A stretch of DNA of 64,000 nt, from the NCBI GenBank assembly GCA_900111435.1, contig FOIY01000004.1, positions 1 through 64,000 on the forward strand, read 5' to 3'. Under the pieces are notes generated by a model. The model was not told the origin of the DNA, did not search any database, and worked only from the letters and a program-made list of their open reading frames with translations. The first letter of the stretch is position 1. Each line of letters starts with the position of its first letter. Origin of the DNA: Ruminococcaceae bacterium KH2T8. GTDB lineage: Bacteria > Bacillota > Clostridia > Saccharofermentanales > Saccharofermentanaceae. The translations under genes were made by a program, and so were the position numbers. Positions 45,938 through 55,264 of this stretch are shown here, one piece after another.

Positions 45938-45969
45938 AGCCCTCTGAAACTCAGCAGCTTCAGAGGGCT
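45938..45969. terminator. terminator between XRE regulator and lipoprotein
   Basis: Perfect 11-bp stem AGCCCTCTGAA/TTCAGAGGGCT with a 10-nt loop; T-rich on the plus side. Confidence 0.78.
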
Positions 45970-46006
45970 TTATCGATCAGTTATTATCAGCTTTTACAAG
46001 CAGTCA

Positions 46007-46894
46007 TCATCCGACAGGCTGATATGCTCCTTCAAGGTTATCGCGTGTTATCGCATCAAACCAGATGAAATCATGGTAAGCTTCCCCGAGAGTATCAACA
46101 CTCGTGATCGTCGTCTCTGCCGCTTCGGAGCTGATCTCGTTCCAGATACCACCGGAAGCATATTCATAATAAATATCTTCTCCGGTAGCTGTATCATGTT
46201 CTACTCTCAGATAAGGCGTAGATGTATACATATCCGTGTTGACATCGTAATAGAACTCTTCATATACCGTGGACTCTACAGTATCTACTGTAGACTGATA
46301 GGATACGATAAAGTAGTGGTAGACGCCCGTATTGGAATCATAGTAGATAGATACTTCGGAATTGAGCGAAAGATCCGGAGAATCCATTCCCTCCTCACGG
46401 TCGATGTCGATCTCCTGAAGAGATCCTCCGTTTTCAGGAGATACTTCATAAATACTTGTAGTGCAGAAATGTGCAGTTCCACTCAATGATACAGCGATAA
46501 AATCGAGATATCCGTCGTAATCAAGGTCAGTAACCGTATATCCGCGAAGAATAGTATTACCTTCAGTATCGACAGTCAACCTGTCGGTCTGAGCTAATAT
46601 TACGTCATACTGCCACTCATAATCATAGCTTGCCAGTCCGGCTGCACCCTGATCATCGTTGCTGTCAGCATCACTTTCCGCAGCGGTTGTCGTAACAGAT
46701 GTTTCCTCAGATCCAGAAGTTTCTTCAGAAGCTTCGGATCCTTCTGTCTCTTCTTCATCAGCAGATGTGGTCTCTTTAGTAGTCTCCTCATCCTTCTCAT
46801 CACGGTCGGCTGCAGGATCAATGGTAATATTACAACCGGACAGAACAGATACAGCAAGGATGATACCTGCGAGCTTCAAAATGTTCTTTTTCAT
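46007..46894 (-). CDS. putative lipoprotein with acidic linker
   Basis: 295 residues. Signal peptide with lipobox VLSGC, then about 60 residues of Glu/Thr/Ser/Asp (low complexity). A folded region follows from about 95, beginning YDYEWQYDVILAQTDRL, with a calcium-loop-like DLDYDGYLDF that suggests an FG-GAP/VCBS-like or EF-hand-like site. No family assigned. Surface-exposed. Confidence 0.8.
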   Translation of the reverse strand: MKKNILKLAGIILAVSVLSGCNITIDPAADRDEKDEETTKETTSADEEETEGSEASEETSGSEETSVTTTAAESDADSNDDQGAAGLASYDYEWQYDVILAQTDRLTVDTEGNTILRGYTVTDLDYDGYLDFIAVSLSGTAHFCTTSIYEVSPENGGSLQEIDIDREEGMDSPDLSLNSEVSIYYDSNTGVYHYFIVSYQSTVDTVESTVYEEFYYDVNTDMYTSTPYLRVEHDTATGEDIYYEYASGGIWNEISSEAAETTITSVDTLGEAYHDFIWFDAITRDNLEGAYQPVG

Positions 46895-47079
46895 ATCTTT
46901 CTCCTTATTAGATCGTTTCGCAATCAGAATGGACCGATCGCATGTAACAATTAGGAATATATCAGCATCGTCACAAATACGCTAATCGCCATCTAAACAA
47001 CAATTATTTAGAAGTCTCAAAAATCATTGTGCAGTTTATCGCGTCGGACACAATAGCACACATACTCCCGGTTGACGAC

Positions 47080-47307
47080 GCCGTAAGATCCAAGGCTGAT
47101 AAGTTCGAGCCCCGCTTCGTACGCGGTATCACCATGGGGATCGTAACCATCCTTCTCGGTGTGATCCTGCTCGTAGCAGTCGCCTTCATCAACGAGAACA
47201 ACGAACCCCTTATCATCGCGGCTGCCGCCGGACTCCTGCTCTTCATCTCGGCAGGCATTATCTTCGGCGCCATCTCGGCAGTCGCAGATCAGGTGACAAA
47301 GGACTAA
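47080..47307 (+). pseudogene. partial copy of the XRE membrane gene with internal deletion
   Basis: Matches 45468-45905 closely at the start (GCCGTAAGATCCAAGGCTG...) and at the end, but lacks about 210 bp. The join lies in GCAGGC(A/G)TTAT, present at both edges of the missing part in the intact gene, which fits deletion between short repeats. No HTH part and no ribosome site; the open frame from 47029 is a remnant. Confidence 0.8.
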
Positions 47308-47318
47308 CCCGCTTTATC

Positions 47319-47350
47319 CTTTCTTAAACTTCTTTCTAAACTTTCTTAAC
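47319..47350 (+). promoter_or_regulatory. short direct repeats ahead of the 47421 small gene
   Basis: TTTCTTAAA, TTTCTAAA and TTTCTTAA follow one another within 32 bp, just before TTGACT at 47357. They may be a response-regulator binding site; spacing is uneven, so the call is weak. Confidence 0.3.
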
Positions 47351-47420
47351 CCGGCATTGACTTAAGATTAAACTCGCCGCTTTAAGATATAGACATAAAA
47401 CGAAAGAGGGATGCCTGAAC

Positions 47421-47579
47421 ATGGAAGATCAGGGGATAGGAACAAAGATATTGGCATTTTTGGATAAGCACGAATGGGTGAGCTTTGCTATCGCGATAAC
47501 GGTGCTCCTCTTGACTGCATATGCAGCCGTAAGATTCGGCGCGGGATTGAGTAACGTCCTCGGCGCCTTCATAAGATAA
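47421..47579 (+). CDS. 52-residue single-pass membrane protein
   Basis: ATG 47421 with GAAAGAGGG about 11 nt upstream. One hydrophobic helix (about 20-35, VSFAIAITVLLLTAYAAV) and a Gly-rich amphipathic end. A hairpin terminator follows. No family recognised; its own terminator and promoter-like sequence support a real small gene. Confidence 0.55.
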   Translation: MEDQGIGTKILAFLDKHEWVSFAIAITVLLLTAYAAVRFGAGLSNVLGAFIR

Positions 47580-47607
47580 GACACATCAGCACACCTTACC
47601 TATATAG

Positions 47608-47636
47608 CCGGACGGCGACCCTTTAGTCCCGTCCGG
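47608..47636. terminator. terminator between small membrane gene and ZIP gene
   Basis: Perfect 8-bp stem CCGGACGG/CCGTCCGG, 13-nt loop, followed by TATTTCTTTA. Confidence 0.78.
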
Positions 47637-47643
47637 TATTTCT

Positions 47644-48426
47644 TTATCCGAGAGCTACATCGAGAGCCATCATGAGAGCAAATCCGACGGAGAACATGAT
47701 GACTCCGATATTGGAATGTTCGCCTTCGCTCATCTCGGGGATCAGCTCCTCAACGACTACATAAAGCATTGCGCCTGCCGCAAAGCTCAGAAGATACGGA
47801 AGTACGGGAACGACCAGTCCCGCCGCAAGTATCGTTATAAGGCCCGCAATCGGCTCTACCGCACCCGATAAAGTACCGTCAAGAAAAGACCTGAACTTGC
47901 TCTTGCCCTCCGCGTGAAGAGGCATCGAGATTATCGCACCCTCGGGGAAGTTCTGGATGGCGATACCCAGAGACAGTGCCAACGCTCCGCCTGCCGTGAT
48001 ATTAGCCGAACCCGTAACAAGTCCCGCATAGACAACGCCTACCGCCATACCCTCAGGAATGTTATGGAGAGTCACCGCAAGCACCATCATGGTAGTCCTT
48101 GCCAGGCGGCTCTTCGGACCTTCTGCTTTCGTTGCGTTCATATGAAGATGCGGGATGACCATATCCAGGATGAGAAGGAATGCAATACCCAGAAAGAATC
48201 CTACGACAGCCGGCACGAAAGCAAACTTTCCCATATGCTCCGACTGATCCATCGACGGGATAAGAAGGCTCCAGATCGACGCCGCGACCATCACTCCTGC
48301 GGCAAAGCCCGTAAGGGCACGCTGAACGGTGCGGTTCAGTTCCCTCTTCATAAAGAGTACACACGCCGAACCCGCCGTAGTACCTATAAACGGTATCAGT
48401 AATCCGATCAATACATCCGTATTCAT
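47644..48426 (-). CDS. ZIP-family metal transporter
   Basis: 260 residues with eight membrane helices. The metal-site motifs of ZIP helices IV and V are present: HNIPEGMAVG and IQNFPEGAIIS. It imports Zn2+ or other divalent metals. Upstream half-sites GTTAG/CTAAC suggest control by a metal-responsive repressor. It lies 84 bp after the GH9 stop on the same strand. Confidence 0.9.
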   Translation of the reverse strand: MNTDVLIGLLIPFIGTTAGSACVLFMKRELNRTVQRALTGFAAGVMVAASIWSLLIPSMDQSEHMGKFAFVPAVVGFFLGIAFLLILDMVIPHLHMNATKAEGPKSRLARTTMMVLAVTLHNIPEGMAVGVVYAGLVTGSANITAGGALALSLGIAIQNFPEGAIISMPLHAEGKSKFRSFLDGTLSGAVEPIAGLITILAAGLVVPVLPYLLSFAAGAMLYVVVEELIPEMSEGEHSNIGVIMFSVGFALMMALDVALG

Positions 48427-48441
48427 TAATATGCCTTCCTT

Positions 48442-48465
48442 CTAACTTAGTTAGTTCCGGCTAAC
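48442..48465. promoter_or_regulatory. CTAAC/GTTAG half-site cluster upstream of ZIP gene
   Basis: CTAAC-N3-GTTAG and an overlapping GTTAG-N6-CTAAC. TTAG..CTAA palindromes recall sites of DtxR/MntR-family regulators. Confidence 0.5.
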
Positions 48466-48510
48466 AATATAGCACTTAAAAGGAATAAGGCAAAGGCACA
48501 GCCTGTAGGA

Positions 48511-51150
48511 TCAGGGTTCCTCGCCCGCGATCACGCTGTCACCCGAGCGGATGACGATATTGCCGACGGACTCGTGTGAATAGTCATTTGAAAGATCAAT
48601 GCTCTGCCAGTCGGATCTGTGACAGCTGAAACTCACGGTCAATGTATCGCCGCCTCCGAGCGTTCCCTGCGAGAAAGAGATCTCCAGGACACTGTCGCAA
48701 TCGGTACCGGAATAACTTGAGATATCACCAGAAGTATTGTCGGTCAGAGCGGTATAGCCGCCGGACGAGGAATTGAGAGCCGAGTGGTAGCAGTCAAAGG
48801 TCATGGTGCCGCCGTCATTCGTGAAATAATATTCGATCGTCATGTCGGAAAGATCTATCGATCCGCTGCCGTTATTCGTAATCTCGAGAGTACCCGAGAT
48901 CGCATTGGCATTAGAAGATCCGCCGTCGTAGCTCATGCTGATCGAGAGATCACCGCTCGTTACCGAGCCGCCGCCCGTCGAAGAAGACGAACCGGAGGAA
49001 GAGCCCGATGCGGGAGTAGGAGTCGCACTCGACGAAGAGGAAGAAGATCCGCTTCCCGTGCTCGTACCCGATGATGAGCCTTCGTCATCAGGAAGGACTC
49101 CCGCTACGACTTCTCCGCCCTCAAGGAGCACTGCTCCGTCACCGTTGCCGTATGAATAATCATTGCCGTTATCCCATACACCGACAGGGCTTGTCATCCT
49201 TACCTGTATCTCGGACTTGTACTGAGACTGGCCGCCCGGGAAGAGCGCACCGTCATCAAATACGACGGACAGGTAATAGATATGAAGGTCCTCGTTCCAG
49301 ACCTTGAGGCCGTCTACCCTGCCCGACTGCATGTAGTTAGTCGTTATCGTGATACCGTCTACATCTCCGCCTGCCTCATAGACTTCGGAAAGGTCGACGA
49401 AATATCTGTACTCGAGATCCGTAGCCGCACGTGCGGGCCATGCCGTCTCGTTATAGATGAATGCCCTTATCTCGATAAAGTCATCGCCCTCGACATTGCT
49501 GTCGCACTCGGCAAGATATTCCTGCGCGGACACTTCTTCTACGGCACCGAAGTTGATGAGGGTCTGTCCGTGATATTCGCTGTACATCGCCGCAAGAAGC
49601 CCCGTAAATCCTGCGTTATAGTCACAAGCGACCTCGTTGGCACAATAATCGGATACGGTGTCCGTATAGCCGTCATTGGCATCGGGGCCTCCGACCAAAG
49701 CTCCATAGAGCGTATGTCTTGCTTCAGAAGGATCGTTCATGTTGTCGCAATAAGAACCCTGGGATGTCCTGTGATGAGGATGCTCGGGATAATCCTCGCC
49801 GTATCCTATCTGATATGAAAAGCCTGTGGAGCCCAGAGCATATTCGGCCTGAGACACCGCGAAATCCCAATATATATCAGCCTTATCCGAAGGGCATCCG
49901 TCCCATCTGCTGTATACGCAAGCAACGAAAGCTGTCGTCGTCGCATAGCGGAGCGAACCCCAGGAATCGAGCCATGCCAGGCCGCCGGGCGTATATGTGA
50001 TCTGTGATCCGTCGGAAGTTCCGCAGCTCCAATAATCGAGATGCTGCTGCACTTCATCCTTATAGGACTGATCTTCCGTGATCTTTGCGAGCATTACGGC
50101 CGCGCCGATATGAACATCGTCCCAGCACATGGACCAGTCGTAATCGTGTCCTGCCTGCGTAAAGCAGCTTTCGGCATTATCAAGATAAGAATCGTCACCT
50201 GTAGCCAAATATAGCCAGCTGCCTGCCCATGCGAGCTCATCGTAGAATCCGCTCCATGAATCGTAAAATCCGTTGGCAGCCGTATAGCCCGCATCACTCC
50301 TCGTAGAATCGGAGAACTCATAGAGGCTCTCTGCATGCTCGAGACAGAGCGCTGCATAATCGGGATCGGAATCGGAGAATACGATGGATGCGATAGCGAG
50401 TGCAGCCGATGCTTCACCCGTCACTGCGGATCCCGGAGCAGATGCGGTTACACAGTAGGAAGGCCTTGCCATGGGCATTACTTCCGCGGGACCCCACCAT
50501 GAGTGATCGGATCCGCCGTCACCTACCTGATAGTAAAATACTTCGTCTTCCGGATGACACCTGATAAGGTAGTCTGTTACCCACCTGATGTCCTCGAGCA
50601 TATAATCGAGCTGTCCGCTCTCCTCGTATGCACCCGGATCTTCGTACAAAGACCATCCGAGCATCGAGGCGGTATATGCCATGGGGAGATTGAACTTTAC
50701 ATGATCACCTGCATCGTACCAGCCGCCCGTCAGATCGATGCCGACGTCGCTGCCGTCCTCGAGAGCCGAATCACCTCTCCAGTTACACCTTACGACCTCC
50801 GGGAGCGCTCCGCTCCTTTGAAGCTCGTAAAAGAGAATGGATTTCTGAAGGGCCTCACCGTAGTTATAGTTGCCCGTTCCTTCGATACCTTCGTATCCGC
50901 TTCCGTATTCGGACATGCCTTCGGGGATCAGGTGACCGCCCGGCATAGTGCCCGTGAACGTGCCGCCCTGCGCCGCCGCAGAGGATGAAGATGATGTGCC
51001 TTCGGTACCTGAAGAAGTGCCGTCTGATACTGATGCGGAGCTTTCGCCCGCGGGAACTTCTGACGTCTCGCTCTCACCTGTTTTCGAGCACGACGTGAAC
51101 AACACGGCAGTACTTAAGAGTGCAGCCGCTAATCTGATGCTTCGTTTCAT
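48511..51150 (-). CDS. GH9 endoglucanase lipoprotein with CBM3c and terminal CBM3
   Basis: 879 residues. Lipobox LFTSC (Cys21) and a Ser/Thr/Glu linker to about 65. GH9 covers about 90-540 with GGWYDAGDHVKF (catalytic Asp pair), HHRTSQGS (His) and DYCANEVACDYNAGF (Glu acid). A CBM3c follows (about 555-700), the arrangement of processive theme-B GH9 enzymes. Then come a Ser/Gly/Thr/Pro linker and a C-terminal CBM3-like domain (about 745-879). It degrades cellulose at the cell surface, feeding the GH1 gene just upstream. Confidence 0.93.
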   Translation of the reverse strand: MKRSIRLAAALLSTAVLFTSCSKTGESETSEVPAGESSASVSDGTSSGTEGTSSSSSAAAQGGTFTGTMPGGHLIPEGMSEYGSGYEGIEGTGNYNYGEALQKSILFYELQRSGALPEVVRCNWRGDSALEDGSDVGIDLTGGWYDAGDHVKFNLPMAYTASMLGWSLYEDPGAYEESGQLDYMLEDIRWVTDYLIRCHPEDEVFYYQVGDGGSDHSWWGPAEVMPMARPSYCVTASAPGSAVTGEASAALAIASIVFSDSDPDYAALCLEHAESLYEFSDSTRSDAGYTAANGFYDSWSGFYDELAWAGSWLYLATGDDSYLDNAESCFTQAGHDYDWSMCWDDVHIGAAVMLAKITEDQSYKDEVQQHLDYWSCGTSDGSQITYTPGGLAWLDSWGSLRYATTTAFVACVYSRWDGCPSDKADIYWDFAVSQAEYALGSTGFSYQIGYGEDYPEHPHHRTSQGSYCDNMNDPSEARHTLYGALVGGPDANDGYTDTVSDYCANEVACDYNAGFTGLLAAMYSEYHGQTLINFGAVEEVSAQEYLAECDSNVEGDDFIEIRAFIYNETAWPARAATDLEYRYFVDLSEVYEAGGDVDGITITTNYMQSGRVDGLKVWNEDLHIYYLSVVFDDGALFPGGQSQYKSEIQVRMTSPVGVWDNGNDYSYGNGDGAVLLEGGEVVAGVLPDDEGSSSGTSTGSGSSSSSSSATPTPASGSSSGSSSSTGGGSVTSGDLSISMSYDGGSSNANAISGTLEITNNGSGSIDLSDMTIEYYFTNDGGTMTFDCYHSALNSSSGGYTALTDNTSGDISSYSGTDCDSVLEISFSQGTLGGGDTLTVSFSCHRSDWQSIDLSNDYSHESVGNIVIRSGDSVIAGEEP

Positions 51151-51156
51151 AAAGAA

Positions 51157-52503
51157 TTAAAGTGCCTCTCCGTTAGTCTCGATGATATTCTTATACCAGT
51201 AACCGGAATCCTTGATCGTCCTCTTCTGTGTAGGATAATCGACATAGATCATTCCGAATCTCTGAGTATAGCCCTGAGACCACTCATAATTATCCATGAG
51301 GGACCACTGAAGATAACCGATGAGCGGAACGCCCTCCTCGGCTGCTCTCCTGTAGCCTCTAAGATATCTCGTAAGATAGTCGATCCTGTAAGAATCATGA
51401 ACCTTGCCGTCAACGCATACCCAGTCATGCGAAGCCATACCGTTCTCGGTGATGATGATCGGCTTTCCGTAGCGCTGATACATGAACTTCGAAGACCAGT
51501 AGAGAACGTCGGGGGTCAAAGGCCAACCGATATTAGTGCTCATCTTGCCCTGGAAATATACATCCGAATACTCGCCGTTCTTATCGCTCTCGTTGGCGTA
51601 GTAGATATTCATGCCGTAGAAATCAAGAGGTGTAGTTACGAGCTTCCACTCCTCGTCCGTGAACTTCGGAACAAGATCGCCGTACTTCTCGAGAAGATCG
51701 TCCGGATACTTTCCGAGGAAGATGGGATCCGACCAGTAAGCATTGCTGTATGCGAAATGATCATTACCTGCCTCAAAGGTCTTCTTCCTTGCGAACTCTA
51801 TTGCCTCGGGTGAATCATCCTTCGGGAGTGCGCAGGGACCCGTGGGAGCATAGCCGATCTTAGCTTCGGTCTTTGCATTATTTCTGATATAATCTGCAGC
51901 CTTGCCGTGCGACAGCAGTACGTTTCTTCCCATGATAAGGAGGTCACGCGCATTATGCTTCTCGAAAGGAGCATGCACGCCGTCCAGGTGTCCGCAGCCG
52001 ATCTCGCACTGAGGCTCATTAATGGTCATCCAGTAGGAGACTCTGTCGGAAAGAGCATCGACTACTACTTTCGTATATTCGAGGAACCACTCGGAACTGT
52101 CGGGATTGAGCCATCCGCCCCTGTCGTGAAGAGCGAGGGGGTAGTCCCAGTGATAGAGCGTGATCATGGGGATGATGTCGTTCTTGATAAGTTCGTCTAC
52201 AAGGTCGGAATAGAACTTGATGCCCTTCTCGTTGACCTTGCCGATACCGTCGGGAAGGATCCTTGTCCAGCTGACGGAGAAGCGATATGCCCTGATACCG
52301 ATCTCCTTCATGAGAGCGATATCTTCTTTCCAGCGATGATAATGATCGCATGCGACATTACCGTTTTCCTTATACTTTATATGGTTGCCGTCACTGGCAT
52401 AAGCGTCCCAGACATTAAGTCCTTTGCCGTCTTCATTATATGCGCCTTCGATCTGATAAGCGGCCGTTGCGGCACCCCAGATAAAATCTTTTGAAAAGCC
52501 CAA
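51157..52503 (-). CDS. GH1 beta-glucosidase
   Basis: 448 residues, cytoplasmic. Acid/base Glu in TINEPQ and nucleophile Glu in IITENGMAS; QIEGAYNEDGKG is also typical. It cleaves cellobiose and short cello-oligosaccharides. The start is taken as TTG 52503: AAAGGGGG stands 8 nt before it and the product then begins MGFSKDFIWGAAT, as in relatives; GTG 52512 is too close to that site. Followed 6 bp later by the cellulase, so the two form an operon. Confidence 0.92.
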   Translation of the reverse strand: MGFSKDFIWGAATAAYQIEGAYNEDGKGLNVWDAYASDGNHIKYKENGNVACDHYHRWKEDIALMKEIGIRAYRFSVSWTRILPDGIGKVNEKGIKFYSDLVDELIKNDIIPMITLYHWDYPLALHDRGGWLNPDSSEWFLEYTKVVVDALSDRVSYWMTINEPQCEIGCGHLDGVHAPFEKHNARDLLIMGRNVLLSHGKAADYIRNNAKTEAKIGYAPTGPCALPKDDSPEAIEFARKKTFEAGNDHFAYSNAYWSDPIFLGKYPDDLLEKYGDLVPKFTDEEWKLVTTPLDFYGMNIYYANESDKNGEYSDVYFQGKMSTNIGWPLTPDVLYWSSKFMYQRYGKPIIITENGMASHDWVCVDGKVHDSYRIDYLTRYLRGYRRAAEEGVPLIGYLQWSLMDNYEWSQGYTQRFGMIYVDYPTQKRTIKDSGYWYKNIIETNGEAL

Positions 52504-52529
52504 AACAAGCACCCCCTTTATATAACTAA

Positions 52530-52547
52530 TTAGATGATAGCATCTAA
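52530..52547. promoter_or_regulatory. palindrome upstream of the GH1-GH9 operon
   Basis: TTAGATG-N4-CATCTAA, 27 bp before the GH1 start. Operator candidate for sugar control of cellulose use. Confidence 0.5.
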
Positions 52548-52595
52548 GAGGGTTATGTTCTGTTAAATTAATTGAAATTATTTAACTTTTCGGAG

Positions 52596-53297
52596 TCATT
52601 TGCCGGAAACCTGACGCGGTCTTATGAGCTTTCCGACTAAAGTGATGAGGGGTCCCAAAAACAATGCCATGAGGATGATACCTATGATCGGGATTCCTCC
52701 GAAGAGTACGCCGACTACGATCGCAAGGCCGTCCCAGCATATCCTGATCGGAGTCTTCGGGATCTTGGGGAACCTGCCTGTTATCTTATTCGTGAGTATT
52801 ATCGGGATACCGTCATAAGGCGACACGCCCGAATCCGCGTTGATATATACGGAAGCACAGATCATGAAGAGGAAGAGCGACACTATAAAGATGCCCCACC
52901 TCGGAACCATATCGGTAAAGACCGTAGGCGGCAGTGACTTATTCCATACCCAATCAAAGAAATCGACATAGTATCCGATGAGAACCATGTTAAAGAGTGT
53001 TCCGAAACCGATGAGCTTTCGATCGAAGATAAGAACGATCAGGAACATCGCGAGGTTGATGATAAGCTGCCAGTTACCGAAGCTCATGCCGATATGAGTC
53101 GATATCGACTTGTTCATGAATGTACACGGATCGGTACCGAGATTACATTTGAGCAGTATGGAGACAAAGAATCCCATACCCGTTACGCCCGCAAAGCTGA
53201 GCGCGATCCTCCTTAAGTCAAATCTGTCTTTTATACTCTTTTCAGCCACTTCTTTATTACTCCGGATATTCTTTTGGTCGATTATTGATGATACCAC
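52596..53297 (-). CDS. YczE/YitT-like membrane protein
   Basis: 233 residues. A charged N-terminus of about 28 residues precedes five membrane helices. SPYDGIPIIL and NLGTDPCTFMN match the YczE-type conserved loops. Function of the family is poorly known. It diverges from the GGDEF gene at 53412 and lies just upstream of GH1. Confidence 0.75.
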   Translation of the reverse strand: MVSSIIDQKNIRSNKEVAEKSIKDRFDLRRIALSFAGVTGMGFFVSILLKCNLGTDPCTFMNKSISTHIGMSFGNWQLIINLAMFLIVLIFDRKLIGFGTLFNMVLIGYYVDFFDWVWNKSLPPTVFTDMVPRWGIFIVSLFLFMICASVYINADSGVSPYDGIPIILTNKITGRFPKIPKTPIRICWDGLAIVVGVLFGGIPIIGIILMALFLGPLITLVGKLIRPRQVSGK

Positions 53298-53309
53298 ACG
53301 CCAATGACA

Positions 53310-53342
53310 GGTAAACTACATTTTTGCCCGAAAGTGTTTACC
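53310..53342. promoter_or_regulatory. spaced inverted repeat GGTAAAC/GTTTACC
   Basis: Seven-base perfect arms with a 19-bp spacer, in the divergent region between the YczE-like and sensor-GGDEF genes. Confidence 0.45.
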
Positions 53343-53411
53343 ATTTGTTCTCACCCGCGATCGGTCTTCTATTGTAAGATTATCTTGAAGAGGTTTGTGG
53401 AGGTAGTTTCG

Positions 53412-55259
53412 ATGAGGATAAGAAATGTTGCTGCGATCGTGTCCGGCATGGACGAGGAATACCCCTATCACATTATCCGCGGGATCAATAAATTCGCCAA
53501 GGATAACTACATTAACGTCTCCTACTTCGCTGCTTTCGGCGGTATAGTCGACAGCAGGAACTTCGACATCGGAGAATACAGCATATATAACCTCCCGGAT
53601 TTCTCAAAGTTCGACGGCGCACTGCTCCTGTCGAATACTTTCGCCGATCCCGATATACGAAATGCGATCATAGACAAGGTAAAGGCCGCAGGCATCCCTT
53701 CAGTCATCTTCGAATGCAAGGATCATCCGGAATTCTGCGACGTAAGTATCGACAACTATGCCGTCATGAAAAAGCTCGTAAAGCACCTGATCGACGAGCA
53801 CGGAGCAAGAGTATTCAACTATATAGCGGGACCTACCGCGAACCCCGAGGCACGCGACAGATATCGCGCATTCAGGGATGCGCTCTCGGAAAGCGGCATC
53901 GAGTTCGACGAAGCGAACAGGCTCTTCCACGGACTTTTCAGGAGCTACGACGGAATAAAGGCTATCGAGGCATTCGAGAAATCGGGCCTGGAGCTGCCGG
54001 ATGCTTTCGTATGCGCCAATGACAGTATGGCGATCACCGCCATGATCAGGCTCCAGCATATGGGATATAAGATCCCCGAAGATGTCATCGTAACGGGATT
54101 CGACAATACATTTAATGCCAGGAACTCTTATCCTGCTTTAACGACTGTTAAGAGACCGCTTTATTATTCGGGCAACATGGCCTGCAATATCCTTATGGGA
54201 CTCATGGATAATGAGGATGTCCCAAAGAGCACTCTCCTCGAAGCCGAGCCCGTATTCTCCGAGAGCTGCGGCTGCCCCGATGACTATTCCGAGAACATAA
54301 AGGACTTTAAGCGCAGCACATATAAGAGGATCGAGAGGACATATACCAATGTCCATATGCTCAACAGGCTGATCGCGGGACTTGCCGGAGCACAGAATAT
54401 CGATGAGTGCATCGATTCGATCGAACAGGTCCTTAAGACAATAGACTGTAACGACTTTGCGCTCTGTCTCGTTAGCGACTGGGAAGATACATATAACGTC
54501 GCATCCGTCGCTGATACGAACGATACTTACCCGCCCTATATCACGGCTCCTTTCATATGGAAAGACGGAGTAAGGCGTTCGGTCAAGAAGTTCCCGAGCA
54601 GCCAGCTCTATCCCGAGCCTATGACTACGGGCGGCAACATCAGTTACTTCCTGCCCCTGCACTTTAACCAGAGGTGCCTCGGATACTATATCCTCACGAA
54701 TAACGATTTCCCGATCTACAGCCTTCTTTGTCACACGATGACCATGAGCATCGGAAATGCGATCGACAATATCTCGAAGCTAAATGTATTGGATCCGCTC
54801 TGTAAGATCTATAACAGGAACGGCTTTAATACCAACGCGGGATATATCTTCAAGGAATGCAGAGCTTCGGCGAGCCCTCTGTCCATCTCATTTATCGACA
54901 TGGATAACCTTAAGATGATCAACGACACATACGGTCATAAGGAAGGCGATATCGCGATCAAGGCACTTGCAGATTCCATCTCGTCCTCCTGTAATTCGGG
55001 CGATATATGCGGCAGGTTCGGCGGAGATGAATTCGTTGCCATCGGACGCGGAGCAGACTTTGCCGAAAAGTTTGAGCAGGCACTTCAGGAAAAGATCGAT
55101 AAGATCAACGAGAAGTCCAATAAGCCTTATAAGCTCTCCGCAAGCTACGGACATATCACGGCCACGCCTCAGATCACCGATACGCTCTTTGACCTGATCC
55201 AGCAGGCTGACGCAAAGATGTATGAAGTTAAGAAGGAAAGACACAGGAACAGGACTTAA
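53412..55259 (+). CDS. LacI-type ligand-binding domain fused to diguanylate cyclase
   Basis: 615 residues with no membrane helix or signal. Residues about 1-280 resemble the sugar-binding part of LacI-type repressors (YPYHIIRGINKFAKDNYINV, VITGFDNTFNARNSYPALTTV) but there is no DNA-binding HTH. A GAF-like middle (about 320-445) leads to a GGDEF domain with intact RFGGDEFVAIG and FIDMDNLKMINDTYGH. So a cytoplasmic ligand probably controls c-di-GMP synthesis. ATG 53412 follows GGAGG; the upstream start 53304 is unsupported. The cellulose genes nearby make a sugar ligand plausible. Confidence 0.85.
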   Translation: MRIRNVAAIVSGMDEEYPYHIIRGINKFAKDNYINVSYFAAFGGIVDSRNFDIGEYSIYNLPDFSKFDGALLLSNTFADPDIRNAIIDKVKAAGIPSVIFECKDHPEFCDVSIDNYAVMKKLVKHLIDEHGARVFNYIAGPTANPEARDRYRAFRDALSESGIEFDEANRLFHGLFRSYDGIKAIEAFEKSGLELPDAFVCANDSMAITAMIRLQHMGYKIPEDVIVTGFDNTFNARNSYPALTTVKRPLYYSGNMACNILMGLMDNEDVPKSTLLEAEPVFSESCGCPDDYSENIKDFKRSTYKRIERTYTNVHMLNRLIAGLAGAQNIDECIDSIEQVLKTIDCNDFALCLVSDWEDTYNVASVADTNDTYPPYITAPFIWKDGVRRSVKKFPSSQLYPEPMTTGGNISYFLPLHFNQRCLGYYILTNNDFPIYSLLCHTMTMSIGNAIDNISKLNVLDPLCKIYNRNGFNTNAGYIFKECRASASPLSISFIDMDNLKMINDTYGHKEGDIAIKALADSISSSCNSGDICGRFGGDEFVAIGRGADFAEKFEQALQEKIDKINEKSNKPYKLSASYGHITATPQITDTLFDLIQQADAKMYEVKKERHRNRT

Positions 55260-55264
55260 GACCT

